Source of the DNA: SZAS-103 sp038216155
GTDB taxonomy: Bacteria; Pseudomonadota; Gammaproteobacteria; Xanthomonadales; Xanthomonadaceae
Length of the DNA stretch: 44,403 bases
NCBI GenBank assembly: GCA_038216155.1
Contig: JBBQQH010000026.1
Span: 1 to 44,403 of the forward strand
Direction: 5' to 3'
The position numbers and the translations under genes are program-made. This document shows positions 15,236 through 23,876 of this stretch, one piece after another (position 1 is the first letter of the stretch; each line of letters opens with the position of its first letter). Under the pieces are notes generated by a model. It searched no databases, had not been told where the DNA came from, and was given only the letters and a program-made list of their open reading frames with translations.

Positions 15236-17371
15236 TCAGCGCAAGCGCAATTCCCAGCACCTGTGAATGCGCGGGCTGCGCTCGAAATCGAACGGAATCG
15301 TCGCCACCGAAATGTCGCGTATCGCAAATTGCGTCAGTGCAGCTTCATCCAGCTTGAAACGGCGGAAGTTGTTCGAGAACAAAATCGTGCCGCCCGGAAA
15401 CAGGCGCTCGCCGCACATCGTCAGCAGTCGCACATGATCGCGCTGCACGTCAAAATCGTCGGCGCGCTTGGAATTGGAGAACGTCGGTGGATCGACGAAG
15501 ATGAGGTCGTACATCGCCGAGTGCGATTGCAGATAACTCATAGCGTCGGCCCATACGAGCTTGTGTTGCGGCTCGCCGAATCCGTTCACGGCAAGGTTCT
15601 GCTGGGCCCAGTCCAGATACGTCTGCGACAAATCCACGCTCGTGGTTTCGGCCGCACCGCCCGCCGCAGCGTAGACACTGACGCTGCCCGTATAGCAAAA
15701 CAGGTTGAGGAAGCGTTTGCCGCGGCTGATTTCGCGCACGCGTCCCCGCAACGGTCGGTGATCCAGGAACAATCCCGTGTCCAGATAGTCGTGCAGGTTG
15801 ACGAAGAATTTCAGTCCGCCCTCGATCACCTCGAGAAATTCGCCGCGTTGATCCATGCGCCCGTACTTCTCGCCGCCCTTGCCGCGTCGGCGCGTTTTCA
15901 GCGCAACGCGCTCGCGCGGCACGCCCAGCACTTCGCCGGCGACACGCCCGAGTTCGCGCATGCGCGTACGCGCCAGGTTTTCGTCGATGCTTGCCGGCGC
16001 CTGATACTCCTGGATGTGCAGATGATTGCCGTCGTCCGTGCGATAGATGTCGATCGCGGCGGCGTACTCGGGCAAGTCTGCGTCGTACACGCGCCAGCAC
16101 TGGATGCCTTCGCGCTCGGCGCGCTTGCGCAGATGCTTGAAGCTTTTCTCGATGCGGTTCTTCAGCATCTGCGCGCCGTCGGACAACGGCTTGGGCGCGT
16201 ACGCTTCCTCGCTGCGCGGTGCCAGATCGAAGTTCAGCAGTACGCATTCGAGCGCACCGTTGTAGAGGCGATACTTCTTGTCCGCGCGCAAGTTGATCGC
16301 GCGCCCGAGTTCCTCGTCGGAGGTAATCACACTGGCGTGCCAGTTCGGGAATTCGGCCTTGAGCTTTTCGCCGAGCAAGCGATACAGCGACACGACGCCG
16401 GAGTTCGCGCCCATGCGTTCTCCATACGGCGGGTTGCAGATCACCAGCCCCGGCTGATCCAGCTCGTGCGGGCGATGCAGGTGCTCCAGCGATTGCCGGC
16501 CCAGGTGGATAAAGCCAGACAGCAGCGCAAACTGCGCGTTGCGCTTGGCCTCGTTGATAACTGCCGGATCCTGGTCAAAACCGAAGAATGCCGACCGCAG
16601 CGCCTGCAAGCCAATGCTTGCCCGTGCCTGCGCCGCATCATGCAGCGTTTTCCACAATGCCGCGTCGTGACCGCGCCAGCCGCTGAAACCGAAGTAGTCA
16701 CGGCGCAGACCCGGGGCGACATCAGCGGCCATCAACGCCGCCTCGACCAGTAACGTGCCGGAACCGCACAGCGGATCGACGATGCCGCCGCCGGCCGCAT
16801 ACACGCCTGGCCAGCCTGCGCGCAACAACATCGCCGCAGCGAGGTTTTCCTTCAGCGGCGCCTGACCTGCACCCTGGCGGTAGCCGCGCTGGTGCAGCGG
16901 CGATCCGGACAGATCGATGCTGACGATCGCCCTGCCCCGGCGCAGGACCAGATTCACGCGCAGTGCGGGACGCTCCGTATCCACATTGGGGCGTTCGCCG
17001 GTTTTGTTGCGGAATTGATCGACTATCGCATCTTTGATCCGCAGCGCGGCGTATTGGCTGTTCGTGATTTCCTTGGATGCACCGACCGCGTCGACTGCAA
17101 AGCTGGCGTCGACATCCAAGTGTGCGCTCCAGTCGATGTCGAGCGCGCCGGCGTATAGCGCATCGCCATCCTCTACCGGAAATTCCGCGACCGGCGTCAG
17201 GATACGGCTGGCCAGACGCGACCACAAACACGCACTGTAGCTCGCCTCAAGTTCGCCGCGAAAATAAACTCCGGCCAGTGCTTCGCGTACGTCGCTGGCG
17301 CCGAGCGCCTTCAACTCGTCGACCAGCAGGTATTCCAGGCCCTTGGGGCAGGTCGCAAAGAAATCGCGCAT
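15236..17371 (-). CDS. rlmL: 23S rRNA methyltransferase RlmKL (G2445 N2 and G2069 N7)
   Basis: A 711-residue bifunctional enzyme that methylates two guanines of 23S rRNA during large-subunit assembly. The start MRDFFATCPKGLEYLLVDEL is the family's N terminus, so the ATG at 17371 is used. A THUMP RNA-binding domain occupies about 45-155. The first methyltransferase has DPLCGSGTLLVEAAL and NPPY (313-316). The C-terminal RlmK half has NLFCYTGSVSVYAAAGG, VDLSQTYLDWAQQN and VDPPTFSNSK. Length and both catalytic motifs match the E. coli enzyme. It begins one base after the stop of the upstream hydrolase gene, so translation is probably coupled. Confidence 0.95.
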   Translation of the reverse strand: MRDFFATCPKGLEYLLVDELKALGASDVREALAGVYFRGELEASYSACLWSRLASRILTPVAEFPVEDGDALYAGALDIDWSAHLDVDASFAVDAVGASKEITNSQYAALRIKDAIVDQFRNKTGERPNVDTERPALRVNLVLRRGRAIVSIDLSGSPLHQRGYRQGAGQAPLKENLAAAMLLRAGWPGVYAAGGGIVDPLCGSGTLLVEAALMAADVAPGLRRDYFGFSGWRGHDAALWKTLHDAAQARASIGLQALRSAFFGFDQDPAVINEAKRNAQFALLSGFIHLGRQSLEHLHRPHELDQPGLVICNPPYGERMGANSGVVSLYRLLGEKLKAEFPNWHASVITSDEELGRAINLRADKKYRLYNGALECVLLNFDLAPRSEEAYAPKPLSDGAQMLKNRIEKSFKHLRKRAEREGIQCWRVYDADLPEYAAAIDIYRTDDGNHLHIQEYQAPASIDENLARTRMRELGRVAGEVLGVPRERVALKTRRRGKGGEKYGRMDQRGEFLEVIEGGLKFFVNLHDYLDTGLFLDHRPLRGRVREISRGKRFLNLFCYTGSVSVYAAAGGAAETTSVDLSQTYLDWAQQNLAVNGFGEPQHKLVWADAMSYLQSHSAMYDLIFVDPPTFSNSKRADDFDVQRDHVRLLTMCGERLFPGGTILFSNNFRRFKLDEAALTQFAIRDISVATIPFDFERSPRIHRCWELRLR

Positions 17372-17372
17372 G

Positions 17373-17888
17373 TCAGACGAATTGTTCAAGAAAATCCTGG
17401 AACTGGCGCGCGACGAAATCCACATGCGCGCTGAGCCGGTGATCGTCGCGCACTAGCGTGATCGCGTCGCCGCGGGCGCGCGCGAATGCGATCACCTCGG
17501 TGACGGGACACAGTTCATCGTCCCAGCCGTGCACGAGCGCCGTCGGCGCCGGTTTCGCATCGAATCGCCGCGGATAGCCCGGAATCTCCATCGGCAAGGC
17601 GATCAGGAACAACCCGATACAGTCGTTCATTTCAATTGAGGCAAAGCCTGAGATGAAGGCTCCCAGACTCGATCCGGCAAGAACGACTGGCGCACCGGCA
17701 GGCACATGCTGCCTGAGCCGCGCGATGCGCGCATCGATGCGGCCGGCGTCGCGTCCAGCATCCAGGTCGCGGTAATCCGGACGCACGCTGCGCAATCCCA
17801 TCGCATCGGCGATTTTGGCCAGCGCGCTGACCTTGGTCGCATCCGGACCACTTTCCAGGCCGTGCGAGAGAATAAGAAAGGGTTTCAT
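17373..17888 (-). CDS. Small alpha/beta hydrolase
   Basis: A 171-residue cytoplasmic protein with the full alpha/beta-hydrolase triad order. It has an N-terminal HG motif (FLILSHGLESGPDATK), a nucleophile elbow GSSLGAF with the catalytic Ser, an acid in HGWDDELCP and a His in RDDHRLSAHVDF. The short length resembles YcfP/YqiA-like esterases and dienelactone-hydrolase-like proteins; the substrate is unknown. It is the first gene of a two-gene unit with rlmL, whose ATG starts one base after this stop codon. It is divergent from the amidase gene, with about 56 bp between starts. Confidence 0.8.
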   Translation of the reverse strand: MKPFLILSHGLESGPDATKVSALAKIADAMGLRSVRPDYRDLDAGRDAGRIDARIARLRQHVPAGAPVVLAGSSLGAFISGFASIEMNDCIGLFLIALPMEIPGYPRRFDAKPAPTALVHGWDDELCPVTEVIAFARARGDAITLVRDDHRLSAHVDFVARQFQDFLEQFV

Positions 17889-17944
17889 TCGTGCATTATC
17901 GCATGGCGTTGGCTTGACTTAAGCGCTCATGCGAAACTGCGCGC

Positions 17945-18523
17945 ATGCCTATCGACCTTGCAAACGAGCTTTCCATTCGTGACTGGCCGCTGCCCTACGA
18001 AGCGCGTCTGCCGGCACGTCCCCTGGACGCAATCGATCTGGTAGTGATCCACTGCACCGAGTTGCCGGACATGCAGATGACCCGCGAATTCGGCGAGCGC
18101 GTCCGCTACGCCGCAAACCAGACCGGCAATAGCGGCCACTACTACATCGACACTGACGGCACGGTCTATCGCTTCGTCGCCGATGCGCGCGTAGCCAATC
18201 ACACGTTCGGCTACAACACGCGCTCGATCGGTATCGAAATTGCCAATATCGGGCGCTTTCCGCATTGGGGCGACAGCCGCCATCAGGCGTTCACGGTGGA
18301 GTATACAAAGCAACAAATCGATTCCCTGCTGGCCTTGCTGCGGCAATTGCGCGAGCATATTCCGAGCTTGCACTACATCGCTGGCCACGAGGATTTGGAT
18401 CGCCGCCTGGAACCGGCCAGTGACGATCCCGCGATCATGCTGCCGCGCAGGCAGGATCCCGGACCGTTGTTTCCCTGGGCACAGGTGACTGCGCCGAGCG
18501 GCCTGCAGCGTCTTACCCCGTAG
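17945..18523 (+). CDS. N-acetylmuramoyl-L-alanine amidase (Amidase_2, AmpD/PGRP type)
   Basis: A 192-residue zinc amidase that cuts the bond between N-acetylmuramic acid and the stem peptide. Zinc ligands are H36 (VVIHCTEL), H148 (YIAGHEDL) and D171 (RRQDPGPLFPW); E98 (SIGIEIAN) matches the conserved acidic residue of the family. GHYYIDTDGTVYRFV and NHTFGYNTRSIGIEI are typical AmpD signatures. There is no signal peptide, so a cytoplasmic role in recycling anhydro-muropeptides, as for AmpD, is likely, although the sequence differs enough from AmpD to leave other substrates open. The ATG at 17945 directly follows a short spacer; tesB follows after 24 bp. Confidence 0.88.
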   Translation: MPIDLANELSIRDWPLPYEARLPARPLDAIDLVVIHCTELPDMQMTREFGERVRYAANQTGNSGHYYIDTDGTVYRFVADARVANHTFGYNTRSIGIEIANIGRFPHWGDSRHQAFTVEYTKQQIDSLLALLRQLREHIPSLHYIAGHEDLDRRLEPASDDPAIMLPRRQDPGPLFPWAQVTAPSGLQRLTP

Positions 18524-18547
18524 AATTGGCACTTTCGGAGACACCAC

Positions 18548-19417
18548 TTGTCCAGCCCCATCGTTGGCGAACTGATCGATCTGTTGCAACTGGAACGCAT
18601 CGAGGAAAACCTGTTCCGCGGCCAGAGTCGCGACATCGGCACGCGTTTCGTTTTCGGCGGCCAGGTGCTGGGTCAGGCACTTTCAGCGGCGCAGCGCACA
18701 GTCGATCCGGATCGACAAGTGCATTCGCTGCATGCGTATTTCCTGCGTGCCGGCGACATCGAAGCGCCCATCGTTTACGAAGTCGACCGCGCGCGCGACG
18801 GCAAGAGTTTCTCCGTGCGTCGCGTGGTTGCGATCCAGCACGGCCAGACGATCTTCAATTTTGCGGCGTCGTTCCAGGTAACCGAACCGGGTGTGGATCA
18901 TCAAATGGACATGCCGCAGGTTCCGCCGCCTGAGGAGATCGCACCGCGCGAACCCCTATCGGCGTCGGAGCTGGCGAATATGCCGGCGAAGCTGCAGCGC
19001 TGGCTAAATCGCAAGGGGCCGTTCGAATTCCGCCACGTCAATCCGCGCAACGAGCTCAACCCGGAAAAGCGTCCGCCGTTCCAGCAAGTATGGTTCCGTC
19101 TGATCGACCGCGCCTCGGACGACCCGGCTCTGCATCGCGCAATGCTTGCCTACGCTTCGGATTTTCATCTGATCGGCACGGCGACACTGCCCCACGGGAT
19201 TTCCTACCTGCAGCACAATGTGCAGATGGCAAGCCTGGATCACGCGATGTGGTTCCACCGTCCGTTTCGCGTCGACGACTGGCTGCTGTATTCCTGCGAC
19301 AGCCCAAGTGCCCAGGGTGCGCGCGGCCTCACCCGCGGCATGATCTTCAGCCGCAACGGCACCCTGGTTGCTTCCACCGCGCAGGAAGGCATGATCAGGA
19401 TTCTGGCAGAGAGCTGA
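18548..19417 (+). CDS. tesB: Acyl-CoA thioesterase II
   Basis: A 289-residue double-hotdog thioesterase that hydrolyses medium- and long-chain acyl-CoA. The start is TTG at 18548 with GGAG 8 bases upstream; no ATG fits. The N-terminal hotdog shows RGQSRDIGTRFVFGGQVLGQ and VHSLHAYFLRAGD. The second hotdog holds the catalytic region HNVQMASLDHAMWFHRPFR and GARGLTRGMIFSRNGTLVAS. Length matches E. coli TesB (286). It follows the amidase gene closely and may be co-transcribed, though the functions are unrelated. Confidence 0.95.
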   Translation: MSSPIVGELIDLLQLERIEENLFRGQSRDIGTRFVFGGQVLGQALSAAQRTVDPDRQVHSLHAYFLRAGDIEAPIVYEVDRARDGKSFSVRRVVAIQHGQTIFNFAASFQVTEPGVDHQMDMPQVPPPEEIAPREPLSASELANMPAKLQRWLNRKGPFEFRHVNPRNELNPEKRPPFQQVWFRLIDRASDDPALHRAMLAYASDFHLIGTATLPHGISYLQHNVQMASLDHAMWFHRPFRVDDWLLYSCDSPSAQGARGLTRGMIFSRNGTLVASTAQEGMIRILAES

Positions 19418-19481
19418 ACAATCAAGTTCACAGATATACTGCGTCGAAACTGGCGCGATGACCATTTGGTAAACCAACACC

Positions 19482-19862
19482 ATGCGACAAATCTATACTT
19501 CTCCACGAGTGGAAAATGTCGAGCGCGTCGTCGCCATGCTCGGCGAGGCCGGGATTGCCACCAGCGTGACCAACCGGCGCTCCTGGGGCGGGCACGAATT
19601 CAAGCGTCATAGTTACAGCGCGCGCCAGGATTCGGCAGAATGGCCGCAGGTCTGGGTGGTCAACGCCGAAGACCAGCCGCGCGCGCGCGCGCTGTTGCGT
19701 GAAGCCGGCGTCGAGCCCGCCACGCGCCACGCCGAGGAACTGGCGCGATCGCGCCAGGTGGCAGCCCCTGATCTGCGGCGCTCACTGGCGATCTATTTGC
19801 GATTGGCACTGATTGGGATCATTGCGATCCTGGTCGTGCTGCATTGGTCCGGCATTTACTAG
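19482..19862 (+). CDS. DUF2007-type protein with C-terminal membrane anchor
   Basis: A 126-residue protein. The N-terminal 75 residues form a DUF2007-like alpha/beta domain (IYTSPRVENVERVVAMLGEA, IATSVTNRR, PQVWVVNAEDQPRARALLRE), a family named as putative signal-transducing proteins with no proven role. In Xanthomonas, relatives have been labelled pathogenicity-like. The last 25 residues are one transmembrane helix (LALIGIIAILVVLHWSGIY), so the domain faces the cytoplasm. It sits between tesB and bpt, 41 bp before the latter. Confidence 0.75.
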   Translation: MRQIYTSPRVENVERVVAMLGEAGIATSVTNRRSWGGHEFKRHSYSARQDSAEWPQVWVVNAEDQPRARALLREAGVEPATRHAEELARSRQVAAPDLRRSLAIYLRLALIGIIAILVVLHWSGIY

Positions 19863-19903
19863 CAGTTCACAGCGTGTCGCAAATTCGGCGCTAGAATGCG
19901 GGC

Positions 19904-20605
19904 ATGAAGTCCGACCTCGTCCGGCTGTTCCAGACGTTGCCGCATCCTTGTGGCTACTTCGCCGAACGCGTGGCGCGCAACCTGGTGATCGATCCGGCGT
20001 CGCCGCATCTTCCACAAATATACGATGCGGCACTCACGCGTGGTTTCCGCCGCGCCGGCGGCCACGTCTATCGACCGCAATGTGGCAGCTGCCACGCCTG
20101 CATTGCCGCGCGCATTCCGGTGAAGCAATTCCAGCCCGACCGCAGCCAGCGCCGCTGCCTGCAGCACAACACCGATCTGCAATTGCGCATCGAGCCCGCA
20201 CGCCACACCGACGAATATTTCCAGCTGTACCGGCGCTACCTGGATGCGCGTCACGCCGGTGGCGGCATGGACGACCCGGATCCCGAGGACTTCGCGCGCT
20301 TCCTCTACACCGCGTGGAGCCCGACATCGTTCATAGAATTGCGCCTGCGCAGCCGGCTGCTGGGCGTTGCCATTACCGATGTCGCGTCCACCGGCCTGTC
20401 GGCCGTGTATACATTTTACGATCCCGACGAAGACGTGCGCGGCCTGGGTACGTATGCAATCCTGCGCCAGATTGAATTGACTCAGGAACGGGGCCTGCCG
20501 CATCTGTATCTGGGTTTCTGGATCAAGGACCATCCGAAGATGGACTATAAAGCGCGCTTCCGCCCGTTGGAAATACTCGGCGCGGAGGGCTGGCGCGAGC
20601 TGTAG
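19904..20605 (+). CDS. bpt: Aspartate/glutamate leucyltransferase (bacterial N-degron pathway)
   Basis: A 233-residue aminoacyl-tRNA-protein transferase that adds leucine from Leu-tRNA to N-terminal Asp or Glu, making the protein a ClpAP/ClpS substrate. Seen motifs: the N-terminal CGYF segment (HPCGYFAERVARNLVIDP), the cysteine set C60-G-S-C63-H-A-C66 followed by ARIPV, the R.YL..RH.G..MDDP pattern, and the GNAT-like end SAVYTFYDPD, GLGTYAILRQIELTQERGLP, YLGFWIKDHPKMDYKARFRP. This set is characteristic of bacterial Bpt, a relative of eukaryotic arginyltransferase ATE1. It converges with the small gene at 20613 with a 7-bp gap. Confidence 0.95.
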   Translation: MKSDLVRLFQTLPHPCGYFAERVARNLVIDPASPHLPQIYDAALTRGFRRAGGHVYRPQCGSCHACIAARIPVKQFQPDRSQRRCLQHNTDLQLRIEPARHTDEYFQLYRRYLDARHAGGGMDDPDPEDFARFLYTAWSPTSFIELRLRSRLLGVAITDVASTGLSAVYTFYDPDEDVRGLGTYAILRQIELTQERGLPHLYLGFWIKDHPKMDYKARFRPLEILGAEGWREL

Positions 20606-20612
20606 CGTGCGC

Positions 20613-20885
20613 TCAATCCTTGACGAAACCGAACCCACGGCCGTTGTGCAGCGACATGATCAGTTTCACCATCGCGTGCGGGATCATCAATTCCAGTTGC
20701 GACTCCTCGCCCTCCGCGTTGGTACCCTGCATGACCATCTGGAAGAACGGACCGGATGAATCGATACTCGCACAGATGATGTGCTGACCCGCGGGCGCGT
20801 CGCTCAGGTATGGCCTGATCGCATCGCCGAGCGCTTCCTGCGCCTGCGGGAACAGAAACACGGCGTAGCTGGGAGTGTCCGTCAT
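20613..20885 (-). CDS. Conserved small protein of unknown function
   Basis: A 90-residue cytoplasmic protein (PSYAVFLFPQAQEALGDAIR, GQHIICASIDSSGPFFQMVM, LMIPHAMVKLIMSLHNGRGF). Composition and codon use are gene-like and the length is stable within a tight slot between bpt and the transglutaminase gene. I do not recognise a named family. No signal peptide, membrane segment or catalytic motif is visible. It is divergent from the transglutaminase-like gene; the roughly 80 bp between starts must hold both promoters. Confidence 0.65.
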   Translation of the reverse strand: MTDTPSYAVFLFPQAQEALGDAIRPYLSDAPAGQHIICASIDSSGPFFQMVMQGTNAEGEESQLELMIPHAMVKLIMSLHNGRGFGFVKD

Positions 20886-20964
20886 CGGTGTCGCCTGCGT
20901 CTTGCGTATGCAACGATTGTAGCCAATCCACGCTAGGCTATGCTTGCCCCGCTCTCGTGGCTAC

Positions 20965-22443
20965 ATGGATTGCCGAATGCCAGCGCACCGTATTCTTGTC
21001 ATCGTTTTCCTATTGCTGCCGGCGTACACCGCACTCGCCGCGCCCGCCGACGACACCTGGATGAGGGTCCTACTGGACGGCCGCAAGATCGGCTCCATGC
21101 ATACGACACGCAAGGTCGAAGGCGATCGCGTTGTTACCACGCAGGCGCTGAATGTGCAGCTGGACCGTGCCGGCACCAAGATCGCACTGACGACCAGCGA
21201 AACCGATACGGAAACCGGCGATGGCAAGCCGCTGGAGTTCGCATCGCGCACCATGATTTCGGGCACAGCCAGCGCCCTGCACGGCAGCGTACGCGCGGAT
21301 GGCAAGTTTGATGTGGTCAGCGAAGTCGGCGGTGCGAAACAAATGCGGGTCCTGGTTTGGCCCACGGGTGCGCTGCTCGCCGAAGGCCAGCGTCTGGCGG
21401 CGCTGCGCAGTGGCCTGGCGCCGGGAACCAGGATCCGCGAATTGGCCTTCCAGCCCGAAAGCCTTGATGCCGTCGAAGTCGAATCGACCTTCGGCGCCAG
21501 TGAAAATGTCGATCTGCCGGACGGCGCGCGCGCACTGACCAGGATTGAACAAATTATACATTTACCCGATGCCGCGACGAGCACCGTCAGCTGGGTCGAC
21601 GCCGATCAAACTGTGCTGAAGATGGCGATGCCGCTGATGGGCTACGACTTGACCATGCTGGCCTGTTCACAGACCTGCGCACAGGCGCCCAATCAATCGT
21701 CCGACATTCTTACGCATGCGCTGGTGCGCGCGCCGGTCGCGTTGAGCGCGACCGATCTGCAGCGCGGGGTAATCCTGAAACTGAGCGCAACCAAGGCCGG
21801 CACGCCGCTGCAATTTGCCGACACCGACGAGCAGCAAGCCAGCGCAACCGACCATGGCGTGGAATTGCGCGTCGAGCCGCTCAGCACGCGCAACGCGCAT
21901 GCGGGTGCGCCAACCGGTCGCGAGGTGAAACCGGCTGCCGCTGATTCGCAGCCGAACGCCTGGCTGCAAAGCGATGCAGCGGAAATCCGCAAGCTTGCCC
22001 ACGACGGCGCTGGGGCGGCAAAGGCACCGCGCGAGCAGATGCAGCAGCTGGAACAATTTGTGCGCAGCTACATTCGCACCAAGAATCTGAGTGTCGGCTA
22101 CGCGTCAGCGCTGGAAGTGGCAAGGAAACCGGAAGGCGACTGCACCGAACATGCCGTACTGCTCGCCGCGCTCGGCCGCTCACTGGGAATTCCCACACGC
22201 GTCGTCGATGGCCTTGCCTATACCGAACGTTACGCCGGCGTCGAGCACGTGTTCGTGCCGCACGCCTGGGTGCAGGCTTTCATCGATGGCCAATGGCACA
22301 GCTATGATGCCGCCCTGCACGGTTTCGACGCCGGTCATATCGCGCTGTCGTTTGGCGATGGCGATCCGTGGCGCTTCTTTTCCGGCTTCGACACTCTGGG
22401 GCGGATGCGCGTCGATGCCGTCGTGCCGCTGACTGCTCAATAG
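20965..22443 (+). CDS. Exported transglutaminase-like protein
   Basis: About 492 residues from the ATG at 20965; ATG at 20977 gives an equally good signal peptide (MPAHRILVIVFLLLPAYTALA, cut before APADD). The N-terminal 300 residues are beta-rich with no named motif. The C-terminal domain (about 370-480) is a transglutaminase core with Cys in EGDCTEHAVLLAALGRSLGI, His in VFVPHAWVQAFIDGQWHSY and Asp in YDAALHGFD. Bacterial members act as proteases or amide-modifying enzymes in the periplasm; the substrate is unknown. An A+T-rich patch with rare ATA and TTA codons (IIHLP, near 21551) stands out. The stop is followed by a 366-bp gap before the SPFH operon. Confidence 0.8.
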   Translation: MDCRMPAHRILVIVFLLLPAYTALAAPADDTWMRVLLDGRKIGSMHTTRKVEGDRVVTTQALNVQLDRAGTKIALTTSETDTETGDGKPLEFASRTMISGTASALHGSVRADGKFDVVSEVGGAKQMRVLVWPTGALLAEGQRLAALRSGLAPGTRIRELAFQPESLDAVEVESTFGASENVDLPDGARALTRIEQIIHLPDAATSTVSWVDADQTVLKMAMPLMGYDLTMLACSQTCAQAPNQSSDILTHALVRAPVALSATDLQRGVILKLSATKAGTPLQFADTDEQQASATDHGVELRVEPLSTRNAHAGAPTGREVKPAAADSQPNAWLQSDAAEIRKLAHDGAGAAKAPREQMQQLEQFVRSYIRTKNLSVGYASALEVARKPEGDCTEHAVLLAALGRSLGIPTRVVDGLAYTERYAGVEHVFVPHAWVQAFIDGQWHSYDAALHGFDAGHIALSFGDGDPWRFFSGFDTLGRMRVDAVVPLTAQ

Positions 22444-22659
22444 CGACAGGCAGAACACCAGCCAGGCGGCGCCACGCTCGAAATAGCGCGTCACCGGTGT
22501 GCGCGCCATATTGGATGGGTCGTAGTTGAATCGCTCGCGCAGCAGGGTCAGTGTTTTCTGATCGATCGGCTCGTCAACACCAAGATCGCTGTTGAGGCGT
22601 TCGCTGCGTTTTTGCGCGTCGAAATATTCAGCGAATGTCCTGATGCCAAGTCGAACCAC
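22441..22659 (-). pseudogene. Possible truncated minus-strand gene facing the transglutaminase gene
   Basis: The minus-strand frame is open from about 22764 and encodes a protein-like stretch (STFDWPSLTFVAQQGVVRLG, IRTFAEYFDAQKRSERLN, RERFNYDPSNMARTPVTRYF, then a hydrophobic AAWLVFCLSLL). It then runs into the antisense of the transglutaminase gene and only stops at 22180. No ATG and no ribosome site precede it; GTG at 22659 is the only start. Either a truncated relic or a chance frame. Low confidence. Confidence 0.25.
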
Positions 22660-22747
22660 ACCCTGCTGGGCGACAAATGTAAGCGAAGGCCAATCAAATG
22701 TAGATTTTTGTGTAGCCGCTGTAGTACCTCTATTCGCAGGGTCGAGA

Positions 22748-22777
22748 TTGACTATGTGATATCAATATGATATCAAT
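22748..22777 (+). promoter_or_regulatory. Promoter with two tandem TGATATCA palindromes upstream of the SPFH operon
   Basis: A -35-like TTGACT (22748-22753) is followed after 17 bp by TATCAA (22771-22776). Inside lie two perfect 8-bp palindromes, TGATATCA, at 22757-22764 and 22768-22775. Their starts are 11 bp apart, one helical turn. Tandem 8-bp palindromes or 11-bp-spaced half-sites are known for ribbon-helix-helix repressors (MetJ, Arc), and the operon's second gene encodes such a protein. Autorepression is inferred. Confidence 0.6.
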
Positions 22778-22809
22778 CTGTCGCACACTTACCGCTGTGG
22801 AGATTTCCG

Positions 22810-23673
22810 ATGAACGAACTTCGCTATTCCGCGCCTTCAGGTATCCCGGCCCTGGTCGGTCTCGTCGCACTGTTATTGGCAGACGGTGCCTGGTTGGTCA
22901 ATTCGATCCAGCATGAAACCGTTTGGGCAGTGATCGTGGCCGTGCTCGCCGGAATCGTGGTGCTGATCTCGCTCGGCGGTTTTTTTACCGTCGCGCCGAA
23001 CGAGGGCAAGGTGTTGCAGTTCTTCGGGCGCTACATCGGTACCGTGCGCGACGCCGGTCCGCGCTGGACCAATCCGTTCTACAGCAAGCGCGGAGTGTCC
23101 CTGCGCGTGCGCAACTTCGAGTCGAGCAAACTGAAAGTCAACGACCTGGACGGCAATCCGATCGAGATTGCCGCGGTCGTGGTCTGGCAGGTGGTCGATA
23201 CCGCCGAAGCGCTGTTCAAGGTCAACGACTATGAAGACTTCGTCCATATCCAGAGCGAATCTGCACTGCGCGCGATGGCAACGAGCTACCCCTACGATTC
23301 GCACGATACGGGTGCCCTTTCGCTGCGCAGCCATGGCAAGGAAATCTCTGATCACCTGCGCAAGGAAATCCAGGAACGCCTCGCCAGCGCCGGCGTCGAT
23401 GTGGTCGAAGCGCGCATCACGCATCTGGCCTTCGCCCCGGAAATCGCACAGGCGATGCTGCAACGTCAGCAGGCCAGCGCGATCATCGCTGCGCGCACGC
23501 GCATCGTCGAAGGTGCAGTGACGATGGTCGAGATGGCACTGGAACAGCTGCAGGCGCGTGGCGTGGTGCATCTGGACGAAGAACGCAAAGCGGCGATGGT
23601 GTCGAACCTGCTGGTCGTGCTGTGCGGCGAACGCGGCACTCAGCCAATCGTCAACACCGGCACGTTGTACTGA
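22810..23673 (+). CDS. SPFH/Band 7 domain membrane protein
   Basis: A 287-residue protein with two N-terminal membrane helices (GIPALVGLVALLLADGAWLV and VWAVIVAVLAGIVVLISLGG). The SPFH domain starts at TVAPNEGKVLQFFGRYIGTV and continues through RNFESSKLKVNDLDGNPIEI, VVWQVVDTAEALFKVNDYED and ERLASAGVDVVEARITHLAF. The C-terminal helix (QAMLQRQQASAIIAARTRIV) is the usual oligomerisation part. SPFH proteins form large membrane-attached cages that organise microdomains and regulate membrane proteases. The GGAG ribosome site fits ATG at 22810. First gene of a three-gene operon with a ribbon-helix-helix protein and a CPBP protease. Confidence 0.9.
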   Translation: MNELRYSAPSGIPALVGLVALLLADGAWLVNSIQHETVWAVIVAVLAGIVVLISLGGFFTVAPNEGKVLQFFGRYIGTVRDAGPRWTNPFYSKRGVSLRVRNFESSKLKVNDLDGNPIEIAAVVVWQVVDTAEALFKVNDYEDFVHIQSESALRAMATSYPYDSHDTGALSLRSHGKEISDHLRKEIQERLASAGVDVVEARITHLAFAPEIAQAMLQRQQASAIIAARTRIVEGAVTMVEMALEQLQARGVVHLDEERKAAMVSNLLVVLCGERGTQPIVNTGTLY

Positions 23674-23684
23674 AGGCCGGTCCG

Positions 23685-23876
23685 TTGGCAGAGAAAAAAG
23701 CCTACCCACTGCGCATCGGCAGCGACGTGCTCGACGCCGTGCAGCATTGGGCCGACGATGAATTGCGCAGCGTCAACGCACAGATCGAATACGTGCTGCG
23801 CGATGCGTTGCGCAAGGCCGGACGGCTCAAGTCTGAGGCTGCGCCATCGACGGCTCATCGAGCGAAAAAACCATGA
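23685..23876 (+). CDS. Arc-like ribbon-helix-helix DNA-binding protein
   Basis: A 63-residue protein read from a TTG at 23685 with AAGG 8 bases upstream, 11 bp after the SPFH stop. The frame continues further upstream but there it overlaps the end of the SPFH gene. It has the short N-terminal strand KKAYPLRIGSDVLDAVQHWA followed by DDELRSVNAQIEYVLRDALR, which is the strand-helix-helix of the Arc/MetJ class (RSVNAQIEYVLRDAL is the diagnostic second helix). A basic tail follows. It would bind DNA as a dimer through the strand. The tandem TGATATCA sites in front of the SPFH gene are the obvious target. The stop overlaps the CPBP start codon (ATGA). Confidence 0.8.
   Translation: MAEKKAYPLRIGSDVLDAVQHWADDELRSVNAQIEYVLRDALRKAGRLKSEAAPSTAHRAKKP

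Noticed and set aside
15182..16753. A 523-codon open frame on the plus strand
   Set aside because: It is the antisense of rlmL, rich in Arg, Gln, His and Ala with no domain or ribosome site; RlmKL motifs on the other strand are unequivocal.
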